A stretch of DNA of 41,550 nt from a virus, in the IMG/VR virus record IMGVR_UViG_3300039106_000401, positions 1 through 41,550 of that record, one strand, 5' to 3'. Positions 1-6,403 of this stretch are shown one piece after another. The position numbers and the translations under genes were made by a program. Under the pieces are notes generated by a model. It saw nothing but the letters and a program-made list of their open reading frames with translations, was not told the DNA's origin and did no database searches. Position 1 is the stretch's first letter, and the number at the start of each line of letters is the position of its first letter.

Positions 1-102
1 CCTGTAACTCCACCACCACCAACTCCACCACCTGTAACTCCACCACCACCAACTCCACCACCTGTAACTCCACCACCTGCAACTCCACCACCACCTCCAC
101 CA
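1..102 (+). repeat. Tandem repeat encoding PVTPPPPTPP
   Basis: Two identical 30-base units (1-30 and 31-60) are followed by a 15-base half unit (61-75) and a diverged copy in which GTA becomes GCA (76-102). Units begin CCTGTAACTCCACC. Every unit is a whole number of codons, so copy-number change would keep the frame. The array may extend left of the window. Confidence 0.9.
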
Positions 103-174
103 ACCTGCGATTGTGTCTTTAGTGATGGAGGAGATACATATTACTACTACAATAATTGTCAGAACCCTTGCTAG
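1..174 (+). CDS. C-terminal end of a proline-repeat, Cys-tailed protein (partial)
   Basis: The frame is open from the first base and stops at TAG 172-174, giving 57 visible residues; the start lies outside the window. Residues 1-34 are a repeat of PVTPPPPTPP and shorter variants. The tail holds four cysteines (CDC, then NNC and NPC at the very end), a Tyr run and a DGG turn. Such a Pro/Thr-rich stalk with a small Cys-rich tip fits a surface-exposed virion appendage, but only the end is visible and no family can be named. A promoter and the gene at 222 follow directly. The Pro/Thr repeats are plausible targets of the hydroxylase and glycosyltransferase encoded 0.6-2.2 kb downstream; that is inference. 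Confidence 0.75.
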   Translation, partial: PVTPPPPTPPPVTPPPPTPPPVTPPPATPPPPPPTCDCVFSDGGDTYYYYNNCQNPC

Positions 175-183
175 TAAGGCACA

Positions 184-192
184 TGATATAAT
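184..192 (+). promoter_or_regulatory. Extended -10 promoter for the 222-2347 gene group
   Basis: TGATATAAT, with TATAAT at 187-192, lies 10 bases after the stop of the proline-repeat gene and 29 bases before ATG 222. I see no -35 element at 16-18 bp spacing. It probably starts a transcript covering 222-2347. Confidence 0.6.
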
Positions 193-221
193 AAAGATTG
201 AATTTAAAAAAGGAGAATAAA

Positions 222-608
222 ATGGATGTAAATCAACTTGAACGCATTTTAGTAAGATTGTCTGTAGATGGAGAACTTGCTCAAGAATTACAACTAATTG
301 TTAATGGCTATGATCCACACCCTTTGGGAGTTGCTCTTAAAAATGGCATGACTAGTCATATTCATTACAATGATATTTATAATATTCCAGTCAAAGGAAT
401 GATTTATGAAGATGAAATTTTTATTGATGGACCAAACGGAGAAACTTTTAGAACACATTATCCAGCAAGAGATCTAGATTATGATCTTTTTATTTTTTTA
501 AAAGATAATGAGGTTTTAGATTTTTGGCTTGCTCCATCACAGCATCCACTTTATAAAGAAACTGTACCAATTTTAAAAAGCAATCCTACTTTTGAAATAG
601 TTGAGTAA
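222..608 (+). CDS. Hypothetical protein, 128 aa
   Basis: I chose ATG 222 because AAGGAG lies just upstream at 7-8 bases; a TTG further upstream at 198 overlaps this site and is unlikely. The product (MDVNQLERIL...) is acidic and looks like a single globular domain, with no signal peptide, membrane segment or catalytic motif that I recognise. Its middle reads like a mixed beta fold (IYNIPVKGMIYEDEIFIDG). It is the first gene after the promoter at 184-192 and is followed seven bases later by a small Cys protein and then by the GT60/hydroxylase pair, so it may belong to that group. Function unknown. Confidence 0.8.
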   Translation: MDVNQLERILVRLSVDGELAQELQLIVNGYDPHPLGVALKNGMTSHIHYNDIYNIPVKGMIYEDEIFIDGPNGETFRTHYPARDLDYDLFIFLKDNEVLDFWLAPSQHPLYKETVPILKSNPTFEIVE

Positions 609-614
609 TATTTC

Positions 615-845
615 ATGGAGTATAAAAATGCCTGGGAAGAATATAAGGCAAAAAATAATGTAACTCCCCTTGACTTACTTAATAAAAATAACTATATAGA
701 AAAAATAGAATCAGACAAAAGAATGGATATTTGTTTAGGTTGCGAACATTTAATTAAGTTAACACATCAATGTAAAAAATGTGGCTGTTTTATGAATTTA
801 AAAACTAAACTTAAAGATGCAAGGTGTCCGATTGAAAAGTGGTAA
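615..845 (+). CDS. Small zinc-ribbon-like protein, 76 aa
   Basis: The C-terminal half carries CLGCEHL, then CKKCGCFM, then a last cysteine in ARCPIEKW. Two CxxC-type pairs plus extra cysteines suggest binding of one zinc ion. Short proteins with the pattern C-x2-C ... CK-x-CGCFM-x2-K ... CP-x3-W are, from memory, frequent in marine and freshwater phages and are annotated as hypothetical. The N-terminus is charged and probably helical. ATG 615 follows the previous stop by 6 bases; no good Shine-Dalgarno is seen, so translation may be coupled. The 3' end overlaps the glycosyltransferase start by 29 bases. It could be an adaptor or regulator; the function is unknown. Confidence 0.8.
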   Translation: MEYKNAWEEYKAKNNVTPLDLLNKNNYIEKIESDKRMDICLGCEHLIKLTHQCKKCGCFMNLKTKLKDARCPIEKW

Positions 846-1794
846 AATTTATGTTTCTATAGCATCTTATAGAGATCCATATTTACAAAGTACAATTGAT
901 TCATTATTTTGTGAAGCAGATAATCCAGAAAATATAACTGTTGGATGCTTTATTCATGCTTTAGAAAATGAATTTGAAACTTTAAAATTAAAAAGAACAT
1001 ATGATGAAAAAGTTAAATATGAAATTGAAACTCCTGGACAAATTTTTAGTGTTACAGCATGCAGGAATCGTTGTTTAAAATGGCTTGATGATAGTTATGA
1101 GTATGTACTTCAAATAGATTCACATTCAAGGTTCGATCAAGGTTGGGATACAACATTAATAAATATTATAAAATCAATAGATGATAAAAAATCAATATTA
1201 AGTGGAGCACTGCCCACTTTTGATATTTTTGAAGATGGCACAGAAGAAAAAAAAGAACAAACTGATCCAATTTCTTTTATAATGCACAGCGAAATAACAA
1301 AACAAGCATTACTTCATACATATGACTTACCTGGAAAACCAATTATTTTAGAACCAATAGAAGGGAAAAAATATGCCAGAGATTGGTATATGACAGGACA
1401 TTTTATTTTTGCTCATACAGAATATTTTAAAACTATTCCACAACCAGAATGGGTTTTATTTTGGGGGGAAGAGGTATTGAATGGATTAAGAACATTTACC
1501 GCAGGATGGAATGTATACATACCAATAGACATACCCATTTATCATTTATATTCTGATCGAATAAAAAGGCCAAGGCTTGTAGACGATTTTCCAGAAAAAT
1601 ATTTTATTCAAAGAGATTATACAACTAATAGAATTATTGACATACTAATAGGAAAAGATATTAAAGATGGTGATATTTTTTATGAAAGAAGCATGAGCGA
1701 TTTTTATATACACGTTGGATATAATCTTGGAGAATTTTTTGATTTTTGGAGAAAGTGGAGAAAGGAATTATTTGATGTTGGAAGAAATGTTTAA
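817..1794 (+). CDS. GT60-type (Skp1 GlcNAc-transferase-like) glycosyltransferase
   Basis: Residues 11-20 read IYVSIASYRD followed by Pro, the hallmark opening of the GlcNAc family (Pfam GlcNAc, CAZy GT60). The donor/metal site follows as LQIDSHSRF (residues 98-106), with D101 and H103. Upstream is a conserved Arg segment (ACRNRC, 81-86), and later come HFIFAH and FWGEE. Known family members are retaining, UDP-GlcNAc-using enzymes; Dictyostelium Gnt1 modifies hydroxyproline on Skp1, and trypanosome relatives modify Thr in mucins. At 325 residues it is about one catalytic domain with no signal or membrane segment, so it should act in the host cytoplasm. ATG 817 is preferred, but TTG 832 is possible. 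The end overlaps the hydroxylase gene by 20 bases. Donor sugar and acceptor are inferred. Confidence 0.82.
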   Translation: MQGVRLKSGKIYVSIASYRDPYLQSTIDSLFCEADNPENITVGCFIHALENEFETLKLKRTYDEKVKYEIETPGQIFSVTACRNRCLKWLDDSYEYVLQIDSHSRFDQGWDTTLINIIKSIDDKKSILSGALPTFDIFEDGTEEKKEQTDPISFIMHSEITKQALLHTYDLPGKPIILEPIEGKKYARDWYMTGHFIFAHTEYFKTIPQPEWVLFWGEEVLNGLRTFTAGWNVYIPIDIPIYHLYSDRIKRPRLVDDFPEKYFIQRDYTTNRIIDILIGKDIKDGDIFYERSMSDFYIHVGYNLGEFFDFWRKWRKELFDVGRNV

Positions 1795-2347
1795 CGCAAA
1801 AACAATTGAAAACTTTTTATCAATAAAAGATTTAGACATAATTTTAAATTATGCAAAATCAACAGAGAGTTGGGAAGGTAGCGATTTTTGGAAAGATCGT
1901 ATTTTGTCCATACAAAAAATTAATAATGAAAATAAAGAGGTTTCGCTACTTCTTTTCAACTTATTAATGAAACAAAAAGAATATATATCAAATAGTTATA
2001 ATTTAAATACCATGATATATTCTGACGCATTTGTTTTAGTCAAATGGCTTCCAGGACAAGAACAGTCTCCACATTCAGATAATATGATAGATACTCCCGA
2101 TCATATAAATCATAAACATAGAGAGTATGGGTCTATAGTTTACTTAAATAATGATTTTTTTGGAGGAGAAACCTTTTACCCACAACACAATGTTAGTATA
2201 GTTCCAAAATCAAGAATGCTTGCAGTACATCCTGCAGATGATAATCACATGCATGGTGTTTCTAAAATAGAAAATGGAATTAGATATACAGTCGCTTCTT
2301 TTTGGACATTTGATAAAGAAAAATCTAATGAATGTCTTACATTTTAA
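1775..2347 (+). CDS. 2-oxoglutarate/Fe(II) oxygenase, prolyl 4-hydroxylase-like
   Basis: The 190-residue product has the HxD...H iron triad of P4H-type dioxygenases: H100 and D102 in SPHSDN, and H160 in NHMHGVSKI. R170, ten residues after H160, is the expected 2-oxoglutarate anchor. The strands between them (YGSIVYLNNDFFGGETFYP) match the double-stranded beta-helix core of this family, including the GGET turn. Known activity: 2OG + O2 + peptidyl-Pro gives hydroxyproline + succinate + CO2. I placed the start at ATG 1775, which has AAAGGA at 8 bases; the longer ATG 1715 lies deep inside the glycosyltransferase gene. The 20-base overlap with that gene suggests coupled translation and joint function. 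The substrate is unproven; the nearby Pro-rich protein is the obvious candidate. It meets the minus-strand lysozyme gene end to end. Confidence 0.85.
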   Translation: MLEEMFNAKTIENFLSIKDLDIILNYAKSTESWEGSDFWKDRILSIQKINNENKEVSLLLFNLLMKQKEYISNSYNLNTMIYSDAFVLVKWLPGQEQSPHSDNMIDTPDHINHKHREYGSIVYLNNDFFGGETFYPQHNVSIVPKSRMLAVHPADDNHMHGVSKIENGIRYTVASFWTFDKEKSNECLTF

Positions 2348-2883
2348 TCAGGATATCTTGCTAACCACTCTTTAGTCTTCCAAGTAATGCCCTTCCAGGC
2401 TGACCAGTCCTTACCACCATCACTCATATGATAAGCGATCTCTGCATTCTTAACGGGATCGAATAGATCTTCGTTAGACTCTAGATTAAATTTATCCCGT
2501 CGATCTTGACCCATTGATCCTAGCATATTGATTTGAAATAGGCCATAGGAATTATCTCCAGTATTTCTGTTGGGATTCCAAGAATTAGGAGTACCCATAG
2601 ATTCTTTCATTACCGTTGCCCAAGCAACTTTTAGTGCATATCCTTCAAAACCTACAGACTTTAATATTTTAATTAGTTCATCTTTTTCAAGAGGGGTTCC
2701 ATATTTGTATTTTTTACTAGGCTTATTATTTTTTTCTTCAGAAACTAAAAAAACCGCCTCAGCGGTTTGGGCCTCACTTTTTGTTATCTTAGTACTCAAA
2801 TTGTTTTCAGCATTAGCAGAAGAATTAGCAAAAAATGCTACCGCTGCTACTCCTGAAATTACAATCATTGCCGATTTATTCAT
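2344..2883 (-). CDS. Secreted lysozyme-like / lytic transglycosylase protein
   Basis: Residues 1-25 form a Sec signal peptide: a basic start, a hydrophobic core (MIVISGVAAVAFFA) and an ANA cleavage site. A low-complexity charged linker (about 26-62) leads to a lysozyme-fold domain: AWATVMKESMG with the likely catalytic Glu94, the NPNRNTGDNSYGLFQINM signature, and a late WSAW. This matches the SLT/GH23-like domain of actinophage and actinobacterial cell-wall enzymes that cut peptidoglycan glycan strands. The start ATG at 2883 has a strong AAAGGAGG site. It is the only minus-strand gene, has its own promoter, and its stop overlaps the hydroxylase stop by four bases. A terminator-like hairpin lies within codons 39-46. 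It may serve in lysis or in superinfection/host-wall processing. Confidence 0.85.
   Translation of the reverse strand: MNKSAMIVISGVAAVAFFANSSANAENNLSTKITKSEAQTAEAVFLVSEEKNNKPSKKYKYGTPLEKDELIKILKSVGFEGYALKVAWATVMKESMGTPNSWNPNRNTGDNSYGLFQINMLGSMGQDRRDKFNLESNEDLFDPVKNAEIAYHMSDGGKDWSAWKGITWKTKEWLARYPD
2747..2768 (-). terminator. Terminator-like hairpin inside the lysozyme gene
   Basis: On the minus strand AAACCGC-TGAG-GCGGTTT forms a 7 bp stem with a 4-base loop and runs straight into TTTT (seven T in all). It lies about 160-175 bases after the predicted transcript start, within the signal-peptide/linker part of the coding sequence. Read on the plus strand the hairpin is followed by TTTGGG and would be weak. 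Confidence 0.5.
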
Positions 2884-2903
2884 GATTGCCTCCTTTAAGC
2901 AAA

Positions 2904-2924
2904 AACACCATAAGTTATGGTGTT
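2904..2924. repeat. 21-bp perfect inverted repeat at the lysozyme transcript start
   Basis: AACACCATAA, one central base, then TTATGGTGTT. The predicted minus-strand start site (about 2925) abuts it, so it would form a hairpin at the very 5' end of the lysozyme mRNA, followed by a T run. As DNA it could equally be a repressor operator. Confidence 0.65.
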
Positions 2925-2931
2925 ACTCACT

Positions 2932-2940
2932 AGTATATCA
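2932..2940 (-). promoter_or_regulatory. Extended -10 promoter for the lysozyme gene
   Basis: On the minus strand TGATATACT (hexamer 2937-2932). Transcription would start near 2925, giving a leader of about 42 bases holding the inverted repeat and the AAAGGAGG ribosome site. It is divergent to the promoter at 2975-2983. Confidence 0.6.
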
Positions 2941-2974
2941 TGAATTTGGACATTGAGTCAACTTAAACTTAATG

Positions 2975-2983
2975 TGATATAAT
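2975..2983 (+). promoter_or_regulatory. Extended -10 promoter, leaderless start at 2990
   Basis: TGATATAAT with the hexamer at 2978-2983, six bases before ATG 2990. The normal start site, about seven bases after the hexamer, falls on the A of the ATG. There is no Shine-Dalgarno. A weak TTGAGT lies 19 bp upstream. Confidence 0.7.
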
Positions 2984-2989
2984 TTCTTT

Positions 2990-3406
2990 ATGGCTAAATA
3001 CCGCAATCCAGACGAATCAGAGATGGATGTAAAGGCTCCGTCTACTTATAATGTTGGCAATAAGCCACCGTTGGTCAACTGGACCGTTGTAATTGGAGAC
3101 TCTGCTGCTTTTAGAATATATGTTCAAGATGATGCGGGAGATCCAGTTGTAGTTGATAATTGGGACATTAAATCTGATTTTAGAAGGTATTCAGATAACA
3201 TTGGAGATGATCTAATATTTACTTTGTATCCAGTGCAATCATTAACCGATGGAGATGGAGAGTTTACAGTTTCTTTAACTCCTGCTCAATCTAAACAATT
3301 AAGAACAGGTGATGTTTTTGATGTTCAACTTTCTGATCCTAGCAGAGTTTGGACGGTATGTCAAGGAGAAATGATTATGCTAGGTGAAGTTACAGATCAA
3401 TCATAA
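2990..3406 (+). CDS. Virion-associated beta-sandwich protein, 138 aa
   Basis: After a polar N-terminus the product has a run of predicted strands (WTVVIGDSAAFRIYV, VVDNWDIKSDFRR, GEFTVSLTP, VFDVQLSD). This resembles the small domain at the front of baseplate/fibre proteins such as BppU-type upper baseplate proteins: a strand that is driven by a supplied value, then a limit, then a strand. I cannot name a family with certainty. The gene has no Shine-Dalgarno; the -10 box six bases upstream implies a leaderless mRNA. The next gene starts within the stop (TAATG). Its place at the head of the tail-fibre array suggests a fibre or baseplate accessory protein. Confidence 0.7.
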   Translation: MAKYRNPDESEMDVKAPSTYNVGNKPPLVNWTVVIGDSAAFRIYVQDDAGDPVVVDNWDIKSDFRRYSDNIGDDLIFTLYPVQSLTDGDGEFTVSLTPAQSKQLRTGDVFDVQLSDPSRVWTVCQGEMIMLGEVTDQS

Positions 3407-3633
3407 TGTCTAAAACAACTCTTATTGATATTAAACCAAAAGCAAAAATACTTCCATTAAAAGATTTTAAATCTTCAAAAATAAAAACAATTGATTATTC
3501 TAAAAAAGTATTAATAAATGAAATTCTTCCATTCAGAGTAAGGATAACTAATATTGGTATTGAGGGTATAGATCCTTTGAATCCCCCAGCAATTCCTATG
3601 CAAATAATTGGATATTCAAACTATATCTTGTAA
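3406..3633 (+). CDS. Small conserved virion-region protein, 75 aa
   Basis: The start codon shares its A with the upstream stop (TAATG), so translation is coupled. The N-terminus is Lys-rich (MSKTTLIDIKPKAKILPLK) and the C-terminal half reads FRVRITNIGIEGIDP, then NPPAIPMQIIGYSNYIL, a beta-rich segment of a type I recall from tail regions of actinophage genomes. There is no signal peptide or membrane segment. It may be a fibre-linked or assembly protein; the function is unknown. Confidence 0.7.
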   Translation: MSKTTLIDIKPKAKILPLKDFKSSKIKTIDYSKKVLINEILPFRVRITNIGIEGIDPLNPPAIPMQIIGYSNYIL

Positions 3634-3641
3634 TAAATCTA

Positions 3642-3650
3642 TGTTATAAT
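3642..3650 (+). promoter_or_regulatory. Extended -10 promoter, leaderless start at 3657
   Basis: TGTTATAAT with the hexamer at 3645-3650, exactly six bases before ATG 3657. There is no Shine-Dalgarno and no clear -35. Confidence 0.7.
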
Positions 3651-3656
3651 ATCTTT

Positions 3657-4103
3657 ATGGCCCGTCTATCACTAGCAAATTTAAAGTTAAGATTTCAAAC
3701 AGGAGATCGTCCTTCACAGACTGATTATGAAGATTTTATTGACACATCAAGCGCTCAAGCAACTGATTTAGGCACCACTGGAAACAATGAGTCAACAATC
3801 AACGGCATTGAAAGTGCTACAGTAATTGATAATTTTGATGCAACAGAATGGAGATCTGTTAAGTATTCGGTCTCTATTAAAAAGACTTCTGGTGGCGCAA
3901 ATAAATACTACGCAACAGAAATGGTTGTTCTTGTTGACGGTACCGATGTATCTGTCACTGAGTATGGCCTTATTGACAATGATGGGAATATTGGCACCAT
4001 TAGCGTCTCCCGTGCTGGAAATACAGTATCCTTAACGGTTACTCCAGTCATCGGTATAACCCCAATCACTGTACGTTATTCACGTACAGGATTAAAGGCA
4101 TAA
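3657..4103 (+). CDS. Virion protein with the duplicated fibre C-terminal domain
   Basis: Residues 1-30 hold MARLSLANLKLRFQTGDRP, then SQTDYEDFID, a conserved phage fibre/neck N-terminus. Residues 55-148 form a beta domain (ATVIDNFDATEWRSVKYSV, ATEMVVLVDGTDVSVTEYG, ISVSRAGNTVSLTVTPV). The same domain closes the 4121-6382 fibre protein (TTIDTFSATTYSAAKYFV, EMLVAVDGNNNVYVTEYG), so the two genes share a module, probably a receptor-facing or trimer-capping beta domain. The -10 box is six bases before the ATG, so the mRNA should be leaderless. A short hairpin at 4069-4089 lacks a T run. The next gene follows after an AAAAAGGAG site and is probably co-transcribed. Confidence 0.75.
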   Translation: MARLSLANLKLRFQTGDRPSQTDYEDFIDTSSAQATDLGTTGNNESTINGIESATVIDNFDATEWRSVKYSVSIKKTSGGANKYYATEMVVLVDGTDVSVTEYGLIDNDGNIGTISVSRAGNTVSLTVTPVIGITPITVRYSRTGLKA

Positions 4104-4120
4104 GAAAAAGGAGATAAAAA

Positions 4121-6382
4121 ATGGCAACAGTAGATAAAGATTTTAAAATAAAAAATGGTTTAATTGTTGAAGGTGCATCAGCAACTGTTAATGGTAAGAA
4201 TGTTATCACAGCAGGAGTTGTAGATGCTAAAGGTGATTTAATCGTTGGTAGCGCAGATGATGCAGTAGCAAGACTTGGCGTTGGAACCAACGGACAGGTC
4301 CTCACTGCAGCGTCAGGTGCAACTTATGGAGTTCAGTGGTCAGATCCAGCAGCAGTTGGAGTATTTACAGAAAGCATTGTATTCGAAGGTGCAACAGCAG
4401 ATGCCTATGAGACAACACTTGCAGTAACTGATCCAACAGCAGATCGCACAATTACACTTCCAAACGCTTCTGGTACAGTAGCATTAACTTCAGATGTTTC
4501 AGCACATGCAGACTTGACAGAAGCACATGGAGCAACTGGGGCAGTAGTTGGAACAACAAACACTCAAACACTTACAAACAAAACTTTAACATCACCAAAG
4601 ATTAATGAAAATGTTGCACTTACAGCCACCGCTACAGAACTTAACACACTTGATGGAATTACAGCGTCTACCGCTGAACTTAACATCCTTAATGGTGTTA
4701 CTTCTACAGCAGCAGAACTCAACATTCTTGATGGAGCAACACTTACTACAACAGAACTTAACTATGTAGATGGCGTTACATCAGCAATTCAAACACAGTT
4801 AAATGCTAAGTTTGATTCAGCAAATGCGTCAACAACAAATATTTCAGAAGGCTCAAACCTTTACTTTACCGATGAAAGAGCACAAGATGCTATTGGTAAT
4901 AATGTTGGTACTGGTCTTTCATATAATGACTCAACAGGTGCTATCTCTGTAAATACATCAACAATTCAAGCAAGAGTTGCAGACGTTTCAGACACAGAGA
5001 TTGGATATCTAAATGGTGTTACATCAGCAATCCAAACTCAAATTGACGGCAAGCAAGCAATTGTTGCGAATGTGTCAGACACAGAGATTGGATACCTTGA
5101 TGGAGTAACTTCAGGAATCCAAACACAACTTAATGCAAAACTAGCACTCGCTGGCGGAACAATGACTGGCGCAATTGCAATGGGCACAAACAAGATCACT
5201 GGTCTTGGAGCACCAACAGATTCAGGAGATGCTGCTACAAAGGCTTACGTAGATGCAGTTACTGAAGGACTTCATGTTCATCCATCAGCACGAGCAGCAG
5301 TTCTTACAAATATTGCAATTGCTACCGCTCTTGAAAATGGAGACACTGCTGGTGGAGTAACACTTGCAACAGGAGATCGTATTCTCCTTAATGGTCAGAC
5401 AAATGGTGCAGAAAACGGTATTTACGTAGTTCAGGCTTCAGGTCAAGCACTTCGTGCAACAGACTTTGATACTGCAACAGAAGTAGATAGTGGAGACTTT
5501 ATCTTCGTAAGTGCTGGTACCTATGCTAATACAGGATGGGTGCAAACACTTAAGCCAGCAACAATTGGAACAGATCCAATATCATTTACACAGTTCTCAG
5601 GTGCTGGTACATTTACTGCAGGTAATGGATTAACACTAACTGGTACAGTATTTAGTATTGATACAGCAATTACACAAACTCGTGTTGCAGATGTATCTGA
5701 TACAGAGATTGGCTACTTAAATGGTGTTACTTCAGCAATTCAAACACAGATTAATGCTAAGGCACCAACTGCTGATCCTACATTTACTGGAACAGTAACA
5801 GTTCCAAATGGTTCAAGTTTAGGAACACCAACAAGTTTAACACTTACAAATGCTACTGGTCTTCCAGTATCAACTGGTATTTCTGGTCTTGGAACTGATG
5901 TTGCAACATTCTTGGGAACTCCTTCCTCAGCAAACCTTCGCTCTGCTGTTACTGATGAAACAGGAACTGGTGCTCTAGTATTTGCTAATACACCAACTCT
6001 TGTTACTCCAGTACTCGGAGCAGCATCAGGTACTAGCATTGATCTTACTTCTCATATAACATTTGCAGATACTCTCATTGGATCTGCTACAGCAACTGCT
6101 GGTACTTCAGCAACAACAATTGATACATTCTCAGCAACAACATATTCTGCTGCTAAATATTTTGTCCAAATGAAAAAGGATAATGATATTGAAGTAATTG
6201 AGATGCTTGTTGCAGTAGATGGAAACAATAACGTTTATGTTACCGAATATGGTAATGTTGTAAGCAACGTAGAACTTGGAACAACAAATGCTGTTTATAG
6301 CGGTGGAAATGTTCTTCTTCAAGTAACTGCTGCTGCTGCAGGAACAAGCGTTAAGGTTTCAAAGACATACATCGAAGCATAA
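4121..6382 (+). CDS. Repeat-rich tail fibre protein, 753 aa
   Basis: The N-terminus MATVDKDFKIKNGLIVEG is shared with the gene at 6404. Then come FEGATADAYETTLAVTDPTA, followed by DRTITLPNASGTVAL (about residues 90-125), a chain of TAELNILDGVT units (165-225), and three DVSDTEIGYLNGVTSAIQTQ units. The middle has ALAGGTMTGAI then DAATKAYVD (about 345-385) and an ATGDRILLNGQTNGAENGIY domain (about 420-445), both frequent in phage side fibres. The last 95 residues repeat the domain found in the gene at 3657. This architecture is typical of trimeric fibres used for host attachment. The start has AAAAAGGAG at a good distance. The gene has no promoter of its own and should be on the 3657 transcript. 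Confidence 0.85.
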   Translation: MATVDKDFKIKNGLIVEGASATVNGKNVITAGVVDAKGDLIVGSADDAVARLGVGTNGQVLTAASGATYGVQWSDPAAVGVFTESIVFEGATADAYETTLAVTDPTADRTITLPNASGTVALTSDVSAHADLTEAHGATGAVVGTTNTQTLTNKTLTSPKINENVALTATATELNTLDGITASTAELNILNGVTSTAAELNILDGATLTTTELNYVDGVTSAIQTQLNAKFDSANASTTNISEGSNLYFTDERAQDAIGNNVGTGLSYNDSTGAISVNTSTIQARVADVSDTEIGYLNGVTSAIQTQIDGKQAIVANVSDTEIGYLDGVTSGIQTQLNAKLALAGGTMTGAIAMGTNKITGLGAPTDSGDAATKAYVDAVTEGLHVHPSARAAVLTNIAIATALENGDTAGGVTLATGDRILLNGQTNGAENGIYVVQASGQALRATDFDTATEVDSGDFIFVSAGTYANTGWVQTLKPATIGTDPISFTQFSGAGTFTAGNGLTLTGTVFSIDTAITQTRVADVSDTEIGYLNGVTSAIQTQINAKAPTADPTFTGTVTVPNGSSLGTPTSLTLTNATGLPVSTGISGLGTDVATFLGTPSSANLRSAVTDETGTGALVFANTPTLVTPVLGAASGTSIDLTSHITFADTLIGSATATAGTSATTIDTFSATTYSAAKYFVQMKKDNDIEVIEMLVAVDGNNNVYVTEYGNVVSNVELGTTNAVYSGGNVLLQVTAAAAGTSVKVSKTYIEA

Positions 6383-6403
6383 TAAATAAAAGTAGGGGGA
6401 TAA

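Noticed and set aside
198-221. Upstream TTG start for the gene at 222
   Set aside because: It would place the AAGGAG site inside the coding region; ATG 222 has the site at the right distance.
2570-2956. Plus-strand frame opposite the lysozyme gene
   Set aside because: It is antisense to a protein with signal peptide and enzyme motifs and has no ribosome site.
4069-4089. Hairpin CTGTACGT...ACGTACAG near the end of the 3657 gene as terminator
   Set aside because: It lies in coding sequence and is followed by no T run; the next gene lacks its own promoter, so read-through is expected.
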